Notes under the pieces: generated by a model | What the model was told of the DNA's origin: nothing | The model's input: only the letters and a program-made list of their open reading frames with translations | Databases searched by the model: none | Shown here: positions 34,389-42,507 of the stretch, one piece after another | Numbering within the stretch: the stretch's first letter is position 1 | Layout: the number at the start of each line of letters is the position of its first letter | From: J095 sp964517605 | GTDB lineage: Bacteria; Chloroflexota; Anaerolineae; 4572-78; J111 | Assembly: GCA_964517605.1 (NCBI GenBank) | Contig: CAZFCE010000024.1 | Span: 1 to 64,000, forward strand | Length of the DNA: 64,000 nt | Direction: 5' to 3' | Made by a program: the position numbers and the translations under genes

Positions 34389-34835
34389 ATGAGTGTTGAT
34401 GAGTTGGATAACGTTGCCGACAGTTTGATTGTGGTGTTTGTTCTGTTTCACAAATATGTGATGCGAACCGGCAGCGCCAAAGCGCAGAATGAACTGGGCC
34501 GGTATCACCACGAGGTTTTATTTTTGCTGGATGATGTGGGGCCGCTGCCAATGTCTAAAATTGGAGAGGCGTTGTACGTGTCTAAACCGTATGTTACCTC
34601 TCTGGTTGATAAACTGGCCGGTATTGGGCTGGTTAAAAGAATGCCCGCTGAAACCGACCGGCGGGTGATAAACATTGCGCTCACCGACCAGGGTAATTTA
34701 TTTTTGGAGCAACATAAGCAGGTGTTGCGCCGTAACATAAAAGCAAAACTTGTGAATTTATCCGATCCGGAAATTGAAGAGTTGGCCGTTTCACTGTTGA
34801 AATTAAGGCGGATTATGCCGCGGATTAATTCCTAG
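34389..34835 (+). CDS. MarR-family transcriptional regulator
   Basis: A 148-residue winged-helix regulator. The recognition region is MSKIGEALYVSKPYVTSLVD, and the wing contains AETDRRVINIALTDQG, the conserved D-R segment of MarR proteins. No clear ribosome-binding site is seen before the ATG. It precedes an unrecognised gene by 11 bases and probably regulates it and itself through the inverted repeat upstream. The effector is unknown. Confidence 0.9.
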   Translation: MSVDELDNVADSLIVVFVLFHKYVMRTGSAKAQNELGRYHHEVLFLLDDVGPLPMSKIGEALYVSKPYVTSLVDKLAGIGLVKRMPAETDRRVINIALTDQGNLFLEQHKQVLRRNIKAKLVNLSDPEIEELAVSLLKLRRIMPRINS

Positions 34836-34846
34836 AGGAGTTCACC

Positions 34847-35740
34847 ATGTCAAGCGTTGAAACAATGAAAGCCTGGGCGCAGTTGATTAAATCTTACGAT
34901 GAAGTGCCGGGGAGTTTTAAGGATTTTGTGACAACAACGTTACTGTCGCAAACTACAACTTTTCCCTATATGGTGCTGACGCCCTCTTACGAGGGGTTTT
35001 TGCACCGCACCACGGCCAAACTGGTGTGCAGCATTGATGATAAAATCTACGTTGCCGAAAAATCCAGAGACAAACTCGCCGTTACCTGTTTTAAGGTGAC
35101 GGATGTGAATTATGTTGAAGTCGGTTCTATCCTTTTGAAATCGTGGATAAAAATCAGCGGGATTACCGAAACCGGGCTGGCGACATCAACCTTTAAGTTT
35201 AGCGCGGTAACGCTGGGGTTGTTCAGGCCCATCATCGAAAAGGTGCGGCAATCTGCCAGCCCGGCTGCCGAAACAACGGATTTAAAGGCGGAACGCTCCA
35301 AGTTTAATCACCTGATCAATGCGAATTTTAAGTTTATGAATTACGCCCGAAAAAGTATTTTGCCCGGCGAAAAAGTGATTTGCACCGTGTTGCAGCCTGA
35401 AATCCGGGTAAAACTGGTTGAATTGTTTCACAAACCGCTGCTAAAGACCATTTCGATGCCGCACATTAGCATTTTAACCAATCAGGAACTCATTCTCATT
35501 CGGGATGATGCCGAACGCTGGACGCGGGATACCAGCTACGGCGGCATTTGGAGCTATATTCCGTTGCAAAAAATTACGGCGGTGGCGTTGTCTGAGGCGG
35601 AGAACGATACGCTATCGTTGGAGATTCAAATGCCGGCTAATGATAAAATTGGGGCGTTGTTTTCGGTGGCAAACAAGCCCGAAGTTACTTCGCTTTTTAG
35701 CCAGTTTCAGGGGGTAACGCCGGCGTTGGCGGCGGCGTAA
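34847..35740 (+). CDS. unrecognised protein downstream of a MarR regulator
   Basis: A 297-residue soluble protein with no signal peptide or membrane segment; I do not recognise the family. There are two similar-looking alpha/beta halves. Residues 38-120 and 175-280 both contain beta-rich stretches (KIYVAEKSRDKLAVTCFKV; ISILTNQELILIRDDAERW) that recall bacterial PH-like domains, where a value is stored in a beta sandwich. It shares a transcript with the MarR-type gene (11-base gap, AGAGGAG site). It ends only 10 bases from the convergent hemolysin III gene, with no terminator between. Confidence 0.6.
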   Translation: MSSVETMKAWAQLIKSYDEVPGSFKDFVTTTLLSQTTTFPYMVLTPSYEGFLHRTTAKLVCSIDDKIYVAEKSRDKLAVTCFKVTDVNYVEVGSILLKSWIKISGITETGLATSTFKFSAVTLGLFRPIIEKVRQSASPAAETTDLKAERSKFNHLINANFKFMNYARKSILPGEKVICTVLQPEIRVKLVELFHKPLLKTISMPHISILTNQELILIRDDAERWTRDTSYGGIWSYIPLQKITAVALSEAENDTLSLEIQMPANDKIGALFSVANKPEVTSLFSQFQGVTPALAAA

Positions 35741-35750
35741 TCAAACTAAA

Positions 35751-36428
35751 TTAACGGCTGGGCGCCAGGTAAAGCAATATGGCAAAGTAGTGGCAAATGC
35801 TGCCGCCCAGCACAAACAGGTGCCAAACCGCATGGGTATAGGGGATTTTTTTAGCGGCGTAAAAAATTACGCCCACGGTGTAAACCACGCCGCCCACCGC
35901 CAGCCAGATTAAACCGCCCAGCGCCATACTGGCTAACAGTTCTTTGGTGGCCGCCACGCTTAGCCATCCCAATAAAATATAAGCCAGCACCGACAGTTTT
36001 TGAAAGCGGTTGATAAACAGCGTTTTTAAACCGATGCCCAAAATTGCCAACCCCCACACAATCACCAGCAGAGTCCAGCCCCAAAGGCCACGGATGGCCA
36101 CCAGTAAAAAAGGCGTGTAGGTGCCGGCAATCAGCAGGTAAATGGCCGAGTGGTCAATCACTTTGAAGACCTGTTTTACGCGGGGATGCTGAAAGCTGTG
36201 GTATAAGGTTGAGGCCAGATACAAAAAAATCAACGCCGCGCCATAAATACTGAAGCTGACAATCTGGTAAACATCACCATACAAAATTGCCAAAACCAGC
36301 AAAATGGTTAACCCGGCGATACTCAGGCCGGTGCCAATTCCGTGCGTAACACTGTGAGCAATTTCTTCGCCCAGCGAATACAATCTAGCCGGCGCTTGTT
36401 TATCTAGCGTTTTGGATTGTGCAGCCAT
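35751..36428 (-). CDS. hemolysin III family membrane protein (YqfA/PAQR-like)
   Basis: A 225-residue integral membrane protein with seven hydrophobic helices. It has the family signatures GEEIAHSVTHGIG near the N-terminus, ASTLYHSFQHPR, KVIDHSAIYLLIAGTYTPF, and AVWHLFVLGGSICHYFAIL with the final conserved histidines. These His, Ser and Asp residues form a zinc site in the PAQR superfamily. The name comes from a hemolytic Bacillus protein; the true role is probably in membrane lipid homeostasis. It is monocistronic, with promoter and TCAGGAGGG ribosome-binding site upstream. Confidence 0.92.
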   Translation of the reverse strand: MAAQSKTLDKQAPARLYSLGEEIAHSVTHGIGTGLSIAGLTILLVLAILYGDVYQIVSFSIYGAALIFLYLASTLYHSFQHPRVKQVFKVIDHSAIYLLIAGTYTPFLLVAIRGLWGWTLLVIVWGLAILGIGLKTLFINRFQKLSVLAYILLGWLSVAATKELLASMALGGLIWLAVGGVVYTVGVIFYAAKKIPYTHAVWHLFVLGGSICHYFAILLYLAPSR

Positions 36429-36463
36429 TTGTTCCCTCCTGAACCAGAGGCATCACACCTAAA

Positions 36464-36491
36464 ATTATACACGAGCGCGAAGCGTTGTCAC
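36464..36491 (-). promoter_or_regulatory. promoter of the hemolysin III gene
   Basis: Read on the minus strand: GTGACA (36491-36486), 16-bp spacer, TATAAT (36469-36464), about 35 bases before the start codon. Confidence 0.55.
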
Positions 36492-36538
36492 AATTTGGGG
36501 CCGGAGCAAACGCCGGTTTAGCTTTGTGAAAAGGGCGC

Positions 36539-36565
36539 AGGGCGGGGAACACCCCGCCCTTTTTG
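36539..36565 (+). terminator. intrinsic-terminator-like hairpin in a divergent intergenic region
   Basis: A perfect 9-bp GC-rich stem (36539-36547 with 36552-36560), AACA loop and five T residues on the plus strand. It lies between divergent genes, so no annotated transcript needs it; it may insulate the NACHT gene. A second 7-bp hairpin is at 36577-36598. Confidence 0.6.
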
Positions 36566-36611
36566 TTGGGCTTGAACCGCCACTGCCGGCGGTGGCGGCA
36601 TCCCTGGCAGG

Positions 36612-36640
36612 TTTCAAAAAGGCAGAACAAGTGATAAAAT
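36612..36640 (+). promoter_or_regulatory. candidate promoter of the NACHT gene
   Basis: TTTCAA (36612-36617), 17-bp spacer, TAAAAT (36635-36640) with an extended TG motif (TGATAAAAT), about 30 bases before the start codon. Confidence 0.4.
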
Positions 36641-36672
36641 GAACCCACCCCACGGCAACAGGAGTCATTTTT

Positions 36673-39543
36673 ATGGTTCAAAACATTGGCAATGTGCTGA
36701 TCGCCATTATCCTGATTTTTGCGCCCAGCGCCGGCATGTTTTTGCTGGGTGTTACCAACGATAGTAAAACCTTAATGGTGCTGGCTTTGGCCTGGCTGGT
36801 GGTTAGCGTGACCGGCAGCTTTGCGGTAAAGGTTTGGCGCAAACTGGAAGACCCGGCGGTAGACAAAGTTGCCGCCGAAATCAGCCGCCGGGTGGGCGAG
36901 TTGTGGGGCAATTACCGCCATAAATATGTGCAGCACCTTATTTACCGCCACCGCGCCTTTGATGTAAAAGGGCTATCCACCCAGGGAATTTACACGCTGG
37001 AACTCAATCAGGTTTTTGTTGAACTGAGCATTGCCCCGCAAGCGCCGCACCTCGCCTCGGCGGACCCGCTGCGCGCCCTGCCGGAACATTTGCGCCAGGG
37101 CGGCCACGTTATCTGGGAATATCTGCGCGCCGAACCGTTACGCGCCCAAAACCTGGTGGTGATTGGCCCGCCCGGCAGCGGTAAAACCACCCTGCTTAAA
37201 AACATTACCCTCACTTTGGCCGCCGCAACGCCCCAACGCCGGGCGGTGAACGCCCCCGATAAGCTGCCGGTTTTGCTCTTTTTGCGCGACCACGCCGCGG
37301 CCATTACCGGCAACCCGGCCTTTAGCCTGGTGGATGCCGTGCAGCAAACCCTGCAAAAGTGGCAAATGGCCGCCGCGCCGGGCTGGTTTGAGCGGCAACT
37401 GGCCGCCGGCAGCTGCCTGGTAATGCTGGACGGCCTGGACGAAGTGGCCGACCCCGCCGCCCGCCAGCAGGTGGTAAACTGGGTGGATTGCCAGATGGAA
37501 ACCCATTACCGTAACCGCTTTATCATCACCTCCCGGCCGCACGGCTACCGCAACAACCCGCTGCGCACCGTAACCGCGCTGGCGGTGCAGCCCTTTAGCC
37601 AAAGCCAGGTGCAGCGTTTTGTGCAAAACTGGTACCGCGCCATCGAGATTATGAGCGCCCAAAAAGATGACCCCGGCGTGCACATGGCCGCCCATGACGG
37701 AGCCGAGGATTTGCTGCGGCGGCTGCACGGCGCTCCGGCTTTAATGGATATGGCCGTTAACCCGCTGCTGCTTACCATGATTGCCACCGTGCACCGCTAC
37801 CGCAGTTCGCTGCCGGGCCGCCGGGTGGAACTGTACGCCGAAATTTGCGAGGTTTTTTTAGGCAAGCGGCAGCAGGCCAAAGGGCTGGCGCTGGATTTAA
37901 CCCCGGCCCAAAAACAGCGGGTGTTGCAACCGCTGGCCTATTATATGATGGCCCATAACCTGCGCGAAATTGAGCGCGACCAGGCCCAGCGCGTGCTGGC
38001 CGAGCCGCTGCAACTGGTTAACCCCAACTACCACCCCGCCGATTTTTTGCCGCTGATTGAGCGCAGCAGCGGCCTGCTGCTGGAGCGGGAAAGCGGCCGC
38101 TACGGCTTTGCCCACCTTACCTTTCAGGAATTTTTGGCGGCGGTGCACGCCCAGGAGCAGGGGCTGGAGGCGGCGTTAACCGGCCACGTGGCCGATGGCT
38201 GGTGGCACGAAACCCTGCGGCTGTACAGCGCCCGCGCCGATGCCACGCCGGTGCTGCAAGCCTGCCTGGCGGCCACGCCCCCCACCGTGGCCGCCCTGAC
38301 CCTGGCCCTGGAATGTTTGGCCGAAGCCCGCGAGGTAGCGGCGGCGGTGCGGGCCAACCTGGAGGCCGTGCTGGAAACGTGGGTAGAAGATAGCGCCCCG
38401 GAGCGCCGCCGGCTGGCCGCCGAAACCTTGTTGGCCCTGCGCCTGCGCCGCCTGCGCCGGCTGGATGATAACACCTACATTGACGACAGCCTGCTAACCT
38501 GCGCCGAGTACCAGCTATTTTTGGATGAACGGCGCGACCAGGGCGAATATTACCAGCCCGACCACTGGACAACCCTGAGTTTTGCTGCCGGGCAGGGCAA
38601 AACGCCGCTGGCCGGGGCGCGGCCCGCCGATGCCGTTGCCTTTTGCGCCTGGCTAACCGCCCGCCAACCCGGCGGCTGGCGTTACCGCCTGCCGTACCCC
38701 GGCGAGGCCGGGGAAAAGCTGGGTAACGGGCGGGTGGGCTATTGGGCCGAGCCGCCCGCCGGCCCGTTGGTATTGGTTGGCGCTACCGCGCCGGCCAATA
38801 CAATGGAAACCATAAACCATTGGGTTGCACTTGATATTGACCTCGACCTTGTACGCACTCGGATTTCCGACCTCACTCGCATCCGCGACACTATCCTTGA
38901 TCTCGTTCATAACCTCATTCGCGAACTTATCCACGACTATAACCTTGACCACGACCTTGATCTTACTCTCGCATCCGATCTTGTCTATGATGGCGCTCGC
39001 GGTTATGATCAAGATAGAGACCGCCCTTTCGCCATCGCCCTGGCCCTTGTCCGTACCCACGACCTCGTTCGAGAGCGTGCCCGCGACCTCGCTCGTGCCC
39101 ATAACCTCATTCACAATCTCGCTCTTGACAATGCTCTCGATTTTGACCGTATCCTTGAACTCGACCACGCTCACAACCGTGCTTTCGACCATACCTATGA
39201 ACTTATCCGTGATCGCAAACCACCAGCGTTGCTGGCAAACGTTCAGTCATCGGGGGCGGATTGGATTGAGATAGCCGCCTTGGTGCGGTGGTATATCCGG
39301 CTGCTGGCGTTGCTGGCGGCGGTTGATTTGGAAGAATATATGCCGGCAGAACCCCCGCTGCTGGCGCGGCTGGCGGGTAGTAATAAAATCCGGGCCAGGC
39401 GGGAAGAAATTCAAAAGTCTGTGGCGGCTTACATGGGTTTGTACGCGGATTTGGCCATTCTCGAGGCGCGTATAGCCGGTAAACTGCCCGCGTTTGAGGG
39501 CATCCGCCTGGTTAAAGAGCGGGCTTCGGAACCAACCGCATAA
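36673..39543 (+). CDS. NACHT-domain STAND NTPase with FGE-like remnant and Asp/His/Arg repeat tract
   Basis: A 956-residue protein. Two hydrophobic helices (about 5-26 and 33-54) anchor it. A NACHT NTPase follows, with Walker A GPPGSGKTTLLK (K171) and Walker B VMLDGLDEV (from D253), then the helical NACHT-associated region. Residues about 610-700 look like a shortened FGE/SUMF1-type domain (YIDDSLLTCAEYQLFLDE ... DAVAFCAWL ... WRYRLPYPGE). Residues about 718-852 form a low-complexity tract of Leu, Asp, His and Arg in short units. NACHT NTPases act as ligand-induced switches in immunity or signalling. Codons in the tract (CTC, CTT, CGT) differ from the CTG-rich rest of the gene. Confidence 0.88.
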   Translation: MVQNIGNVLIAIILIFAPSAGMFLLGVTNDSKTLMVLALAWLVVSVTGSFAVKVWRKLEDPAVDKVAAEISRRVGELWGNYRHKYVQHLIYRHRAFDVKGLSTQGIYTLELNQVFVELSIAPQAPHLASADPLRALPEHLRQGGHVIWEYLRAEPLRAQNLVVIGPPGSGKTTLLKNITLTLAAATPQRRAVNAPDKLPVLLFLRDHAAAITGNPAFSLVDAVQQTLQKWQMAAAPGWFERQLAAGSCLVMLDGLDEVADPAARQQVVNWVDCQMETHYRNRFIITSRPHGYRNNPLRTVTALAVQPFSQSQVQRFVQNWYRAIEIMSAQKDDPGVHMAAHDGAEDLLRRLHGAPALMDMAVNPLLLTMIATVHRYRSSLPGRRVELYAEICEVFLGKRQQAKGLALDLTPAQKQRVLQPLAYYMMAHNLREIERDQAQRVLAEPLQLVNPNYHPADFLPLIERSSGLLLERESGRYGFAHLTFQEFLAAVHAQEQGLEAALTGHVADGWWHETLRLYSARADATPVLQACLAATPPTVAALTLALECLAEAREVAAAVRANLEAVLETWVEDSAPERRRLAAETLLALRLRRLRRLDDNTYIDDSLLTCAEYQLFLDERRDQGEYYQPDHWTTLSFAAGQGKTPLAGARPADAVAFCAWLTARQPGGWRYRLPYPGEAGEKLGNGRVGYWAEPPAGPLVLVGATAPANTMETINHWVALDIDLDLVRTRISDLTRIRDTILDLVHNLIRELIHDYNLDHDLDLTLASDLVYDGARGYDQDRDRPFAIALALVRTHDLVRERARDLARAHNLIHNLALDNALDFDRILELDHAHNRAFDHTYELIRDRKPPALLANVQSSGADWIEIAALVRWYIRLLALLAAVDLEEYMPAEPPLLARLAGSNKIRARREEIQKSVAAYMGLYADLAILEARIAGKLPAFEGIRLVKERASEPTA
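38820..39232 (+). repeat. degenerate Leu-Asp-His-Arg coding repeat tract
   Basis: A pyrimidine-rich stretch built of short units such as GACCTCGCTCGT and CTCATTCGC that encode variations on Asp-Leu-x-Arg/His. Base composition and codon choice break sharply with the flanking NACHT gene sequence, as expected of an expanded and decayed microsatellite kept in frame. Confidence 0.65.
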
Positions 39544-39606
39544 CCCTGGCTGGCGGCCGCGCCCCGAAGAATAAAATTGTGGGAGGCCTTGCGCCGGCCC
39601 CACGTT

Positions 39607-39627
39607 GGGCAACCGCGAGGGTCGCCC
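39607..39627. repeat. REP-like palindrome
   Basis: GGGCAACCGCGAGGGTCGCCC is an imperfect palindrome of the same type as 24747-24768. Both copies are followed by CGCTATTTTT and a GGAG ribosome-binding site. Confidence 0.5.
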
Positions 39628-39677
39628 TCACACCGGGTGACTTCGCAATTCGCTATTTTTACGGGAGAATCTTTGGC

Positions 39678-40676
39678 ATGAAACAAACTAAAACGGCGGT
39701 TAAAAAACGGTGGTTGCTGGTGGGATTGATTATCCTTGTTATGTTGGGTATGGCGGCCGGTTTGTTTATACCGTGGAATATCAGCGGTTTGGCCGCCCAC
39801 CCGCGCCCGGCGCAAAATTATGCCGAAGCGGTGCAACGGATTGAAGCCCTGCCGGCATTCCGGGCCACAAATTTAAATCCGGTTTGCCGGGTTCAATTCT
39901 TAACGCACGGGCAAAAAGTGGAGCGGGCCGTGGTGTTTGTGCATGGCTTTACCAATTGCCCGCAGCAATTCCGCGAGTTGGGGCAGCGCTTCTACGATTT
40001 GGGCTACAACGTGCTCATTGTCCCGCAGCCGCATCAGGGCCTGGCTAACCGGCTAACGGACGAGTTGAGCCAGCTTACGGCTGAAGAATTGGCGGCCTAC
40101 GCCGACGAGATGGTTGATATTGCCCAGGGGTTGGGGGCTAAGGTTACAATGGTTGGCACCTCCGCTGGCGGGGTAACTACCTCGTGGGCGGCCCAAACCC
40201 GGCGCGACATTGATTTGGCGGTGGTCATTTCTCCGGCTTTTGGCTTTAAACAAGTTCCCACTCCCTTAACCGCCCCGGTAATGAACCTGTTTTCGGTGCT
40301 GCCGGAATCATATGAGTGGTGGGATTCGGTGTTAAAGGATAAAGGTGGCTTGCCGCACGCTTATCCGCGGTACTCACGGCGTGGTCTGGCCCAAACTTTG
40401 CGGCTGGGATTTGCGGTTCAAGCCGGAGCGCAGCAAGTTCGCCCGGCGGCCCGGTCTATTCTGGTAGTGACTAACGCCAATGACGCTTCGGTTAACAATG
40501 GGCTGATCGCTCAGGTGGCTACAAACTGGCGCGAGCATGGGGCTAACCTGACCACCTACGAGTTTGAAGCGGCTTTGCAACTAAACCACGATTTGATTGA
40601 TCCGGCCCAACCCGATCAACGGATTGATATTGTCTATCCCCGCCTGATTGATTTGATCACGGCTCAATCAGATTGA
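39678..40676 (+). CDS. membrane-anchored or secreted alpha/beta hydrolase
   Basis: A 332-residue protein with an N-terminal signal anchor (about 11-33). The alpha/beta-hydrolase motifs are VVFVHGFTNCPQQF (oxyanion), GTSAGG (nucleophile Ser in GxSxG), an acidic VTNANDASVNN and LNHDL with the likely catalytic His. It belongs to the carboxylesterase/serine aminopeptidase-type lipase group; the substrate is unknown. The ATG at 39678 follows ACGGGAG. An upstream in-frame ATG 99 bases earlier would run through the REP-like repeat and is rejected. It stands alone between the NACHT gene and the secretion locus. Confidence 0.82.
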   Translation: MKQTKTAVKKRWLLVGLIILVMLGMAAGLFIPWNISGLAAHPRPAQNYAEAVQRIEALPAFRATNLNPVCRVQFLTHGQKVERAVVFVHGFTNCPQQFRELGQRFYDLGYNVLIVPQPHQGLANRLTDELSQLTAEELAAYADEMVDIAQGLGAKVTMVGTSAGGVTTSWAAQTRRDIDLAVVISPAFGFKQVPTPLTAPVMNLFSVLPESYEWWDSVLKDKGGLPHAYPRYSRRGLAQTLRLGFAVQAGAQQVRPAARSILVVTNANDASVNNGLIAQVATNWREHGANLTTYEFEAALQLNHDLIDPAQPDQRIDIVYPRLIDLITAQSD

Positions 40677-40726
40677 CCGCGTTTGAAACCAACAATGCGG
40701 CGGGCATAGCTAGTAATTTAATACCC

Positions 40727-40755
40727 TTGACAAACGAATTTTTCTCACCTATACT
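40727..40755 (+). promoter_or_regulatory. sigma-70 promoter of the WXG100 gene cluster
   Basis: TTGACA (40727-40732), 17-bp spacer, TATACT (40750-40755). It leaves a leader of about 240 nt before the first WXG100 gene. This leader is the only content of the 324-base gap besides the hairpin near its end. Confidence 0.8.
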
Positions 40756-40931
40756 AACTTTTGCTCAAATGATTTTGATATTGGCGGCTAAAATAACCAG
40801 AAATTGAGCCGGTTTTATCAAAAAACAATGAGCGCCGGCGTCGTTTACCGTATCTTTATGATCGGGATTCTTTTTTCCCTTCTGACCTACCGTTTACACT
40901 TACAAACCCATCAGTTGTTGTAACATCCCTC

Positions 40932-40954
40932 ACTCTCTCTTGAGAGTTGTTTTT
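40932..40954 (+). terminator. terminator-like hairpin in the WXG100 leader
   Basis: A 6-bp stem ACTCTC/GAGAGT with TCTT loop (40932-40947) followed by TGTTTTT. It lies about 170 nt after the predicted transcription start and about 45 nt before the first start codon, so it could attenuate the operon. Confidence 0.4.
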
Positions 40955-41000
40955 CTTTATATTAATTGGTGAAGTCAATTAAAAAAGGAGAATGTTACTT

Positions 41001-41306
41001 ATGGCTGACGAAGTAAAGGCAGATTATGAGCAGCTTGAGCAAGTTGCTACCCGGTTTGCCAACCAATCCCACGAAATCCAACAAATGTTGCAGCAGGTTC
41101 GCAACCAGATGCACAAACTCCAGAGCGACTGGATAGGGCGCGGTTCGCACGCCTTTTTCAGCGAAATGGAAGGCAAGGTTTTGCCCGCCGTGCAACGCCT
41201 GCAACATGCGCTGGAAGAAGGCAATCGGGTAACCAAAGATATTGTTCAAACCATGCAACAGGCTGATGAAGAGGCCAGTTCGCCTTTCCGCAGCAGCCAC
41301 ACCTAA
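41001..41306 (+). CDS. WXG100-family (ESAT-6-like) protein 1
   Basis: A 101-residue two-helix protein with the WXG turn DWIGRG (W44, G46), the size and layout of ESAT-6/EsxA secreted substrates. An AAAGGAG site lies ten bases before the ATG at 41001; an in-frame ATG nine bases earlier is too close to it. It is strikingly similar to the N-terminal domain of the protein at 53328-54431 over the second helix, including QQADEEASSPF. It is probably secreted as a dimer, possibly with one of the following small proteins. Confidence 0.9.
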   Translation: MADEVKADYEQLEQVATRFANQSHEIQQMLQQVRNQMHKLQSDWIGRGSHAFFSEMEGKVLPAVQRLQHALEEGNRVTKDIVQTMQQADEEASSPFRSSHT

Positions 41307-41351
41307 GCCGTTCAATTAGCCTGATTGGGAGATTTTATCAAGGAGGTCAGT

Positions 41352-41648
41352 ATGTCCGAAGAAAAAATCAAATTAGTTTATGCTACAGCCGAAGATATGA
41401 TCAACTCTTTCCAGCGCGGCAGCGAACAACTGGAAAAAACTTTTCAGGAAATGCAAGGCGTTGCCAGCACCCTTGAAGGTGGTGCGCTGCTGGGCCAGGG
41501 CGGAACTGCGTTTACCGATGCGGTGCGGAGCAAACTCTGCCCGGCGATTGGGCGTTTGAATGACAAATTCAAAGAACTGGCCGGCGACGTTCAAAAGGCG
41601 ATTGAGTACATGCAAGAAGCGGATAAAACGTCCGCCAGTAAGTTTTAG
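41352..41648 (+). CDS. WXG100-like protein 2
   Basis: A 98-residue helical-hairpin protein in which the WXG turn has become LLGQG (L46-x-G48). A similar loss of Trp occurs in partner subunits of WXG100 heterodimers such as CFP-10-like proteins, so this may pair with protein 1 or 3. AAGGAGG precedes the ATG at 41352. Helix 2 ends in EYMQEADKT, near but not matching the YxxxD/E export motif. Confidence 0.82.
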   Translation: MSEEKIKLVYATAEDMINSFQRGSEQLEKTFQEMQGVASTLEGGALLGQGGTAFTDAVRSKLCPAIGRLNDKFKELAGDVQKAIEYMQEADKTSASKF

Positions 41649-41666
41649 GGGAAGGAGAATTAACCA

Positions 41667-42014
41667 ATGGATCCAATTACAAAAATGTTGATCCGGTTTG
41701 CGCGTAGAGTTGTGCAAGGGGTTATGTCTCAATTAATGCAACAATTTAACATTGTGCAGGAACAGGCTTTGGCGCCCATGCGGCAAATGATCCAGGCGGT
41801 AACCGGTGGTATCTGGATTGGCGACGGGGCCAACGCTTTTGTTGAAGAAGTTTCCAGCCTGATGATCCCCGGTGTGGGAAAAGTGGGCGAGCACATTACC
41901 ACCATGCACAAAAATCTTCAGCATGCCTGCGATGTGATTGACCAGGCCGATTCTTCGGTGAATAGCAAAGTTAATGGCCTGGCCGATGTTTTTGGCGGAA
42001 TCTATTCGGGCTGA
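41667..42014 (+). CDS. WXG100-family protein 3
   Basis: A 115-residue two-helix protein with the turn GIWIGDG (W50, G52) and an N-terminal extension of about 10 residues rich in basic and hydrophobic residues. It begins 18 bases after protein 2 with a GAAGGAG site, in the same operon. Confidence 0.85.
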   Translation: MDPITKMLIRFARRVVQGVMSQLMQQFNIVQEQALAPMRQMIQAVTGGIWIGDGANAFVEEVSSLMIPGVGKVGEHITTMHKNLQHACDVIDQADSSVNSKVNGLADVFGGIYSG

Positions 42015-42058
42015 GCGCTGTACTTACCTGAGCCATAATTAGCTTTGGAGGAAATACA

Positions 42059-42355
42059 ATGGCAGATGAAGTTTATATGGAAATCCCGGCTGTTCGCAGC
42101 ATGGCCAAAACCTTTGGCCAAATCGGCGAAGTGTTAGAAGCTGTTGCCAAAGTCCTTGAAGGTCTGTCGATGATCCTCAAAACCACCGCTTTTATTGGGT
42201 TGGTAGGTGGTTACGCGCTGGCAGCCTTTATTGACTTTATCCGGCCCCACATTGAGCAAATGTCTAAAAAATGCCAGGAACTTATGCAGGATTTGAACAA
42301 ATCGGTTGACGCCTACGAGCGCGGCGATGCTTTGGGAGCAACCCGTTTCTATTAA
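42059..42355 (+). CDS. small WXG100-like helical-hairpin protein 4 with YxxxD motif and hydrophobic turn
   Basis: A 98-residue protein. It lacks the WXG turn; instead a hydrophobic stretch (about 40-62) joins two amphipathic helices. Near the C-terminus YERGD (Y86 to D90) fits the YxxxD/E export signal of type VII substrates. It could be a secreted partner or a small membrane component. TTGGAGG lies before the ATG. It is the last gene of the first secretion-locus operon, followed by a terminator. Confidence 0.7.
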   Translation: MADEVYMEIPAVRSMAKTFGQIGEVLEAVAKVLEGLSMILKTTAFIGLVGGYALAAFIDFIRPHIEQMSKKCQELMQDLNKSVDAYERGDALGATRFY

Positions 42356-42380
42356 TTCCTAATTCATCCGGGCCAAAAAT

Positions 42381-42431
42381 GCAGAAAGGCGGATTTGGGC
42401 GATTGGCTAAATCCACCTTTCTCTGCTTTTT
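42381..42431 (+). terminator. rho-independent terminator of the WXG100 operon
   Basis: A long interrupted stem from GCAGAAAGG (42381) to CCTTTCTCTGC, with inner pairing GGATTT/AAATCC, ends in TTTTT at 42427-42431. Confidence 0.85.
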
Positions 42432-42458
42432 GGCTCCAAACCAAAGGGCCTCATCCAC

Positions 42459-42485
42459 AAAACAGGGGGCCAACTTGGCCCCCTG
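42459..42485 (-). terminator. terminator of the pseudokinase gene
   Basis: A 9-bp GC-rich stem (42463-42471 with 42477-42485) with a 5-nt loop, followed on the minus strand by TTTT, just past the stop of the leftward kinase-like gene. Confidence 0.65.
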
Positions 42486-42507
42486 AAGCCCACCTTCCCC
42501 GTTGGGG

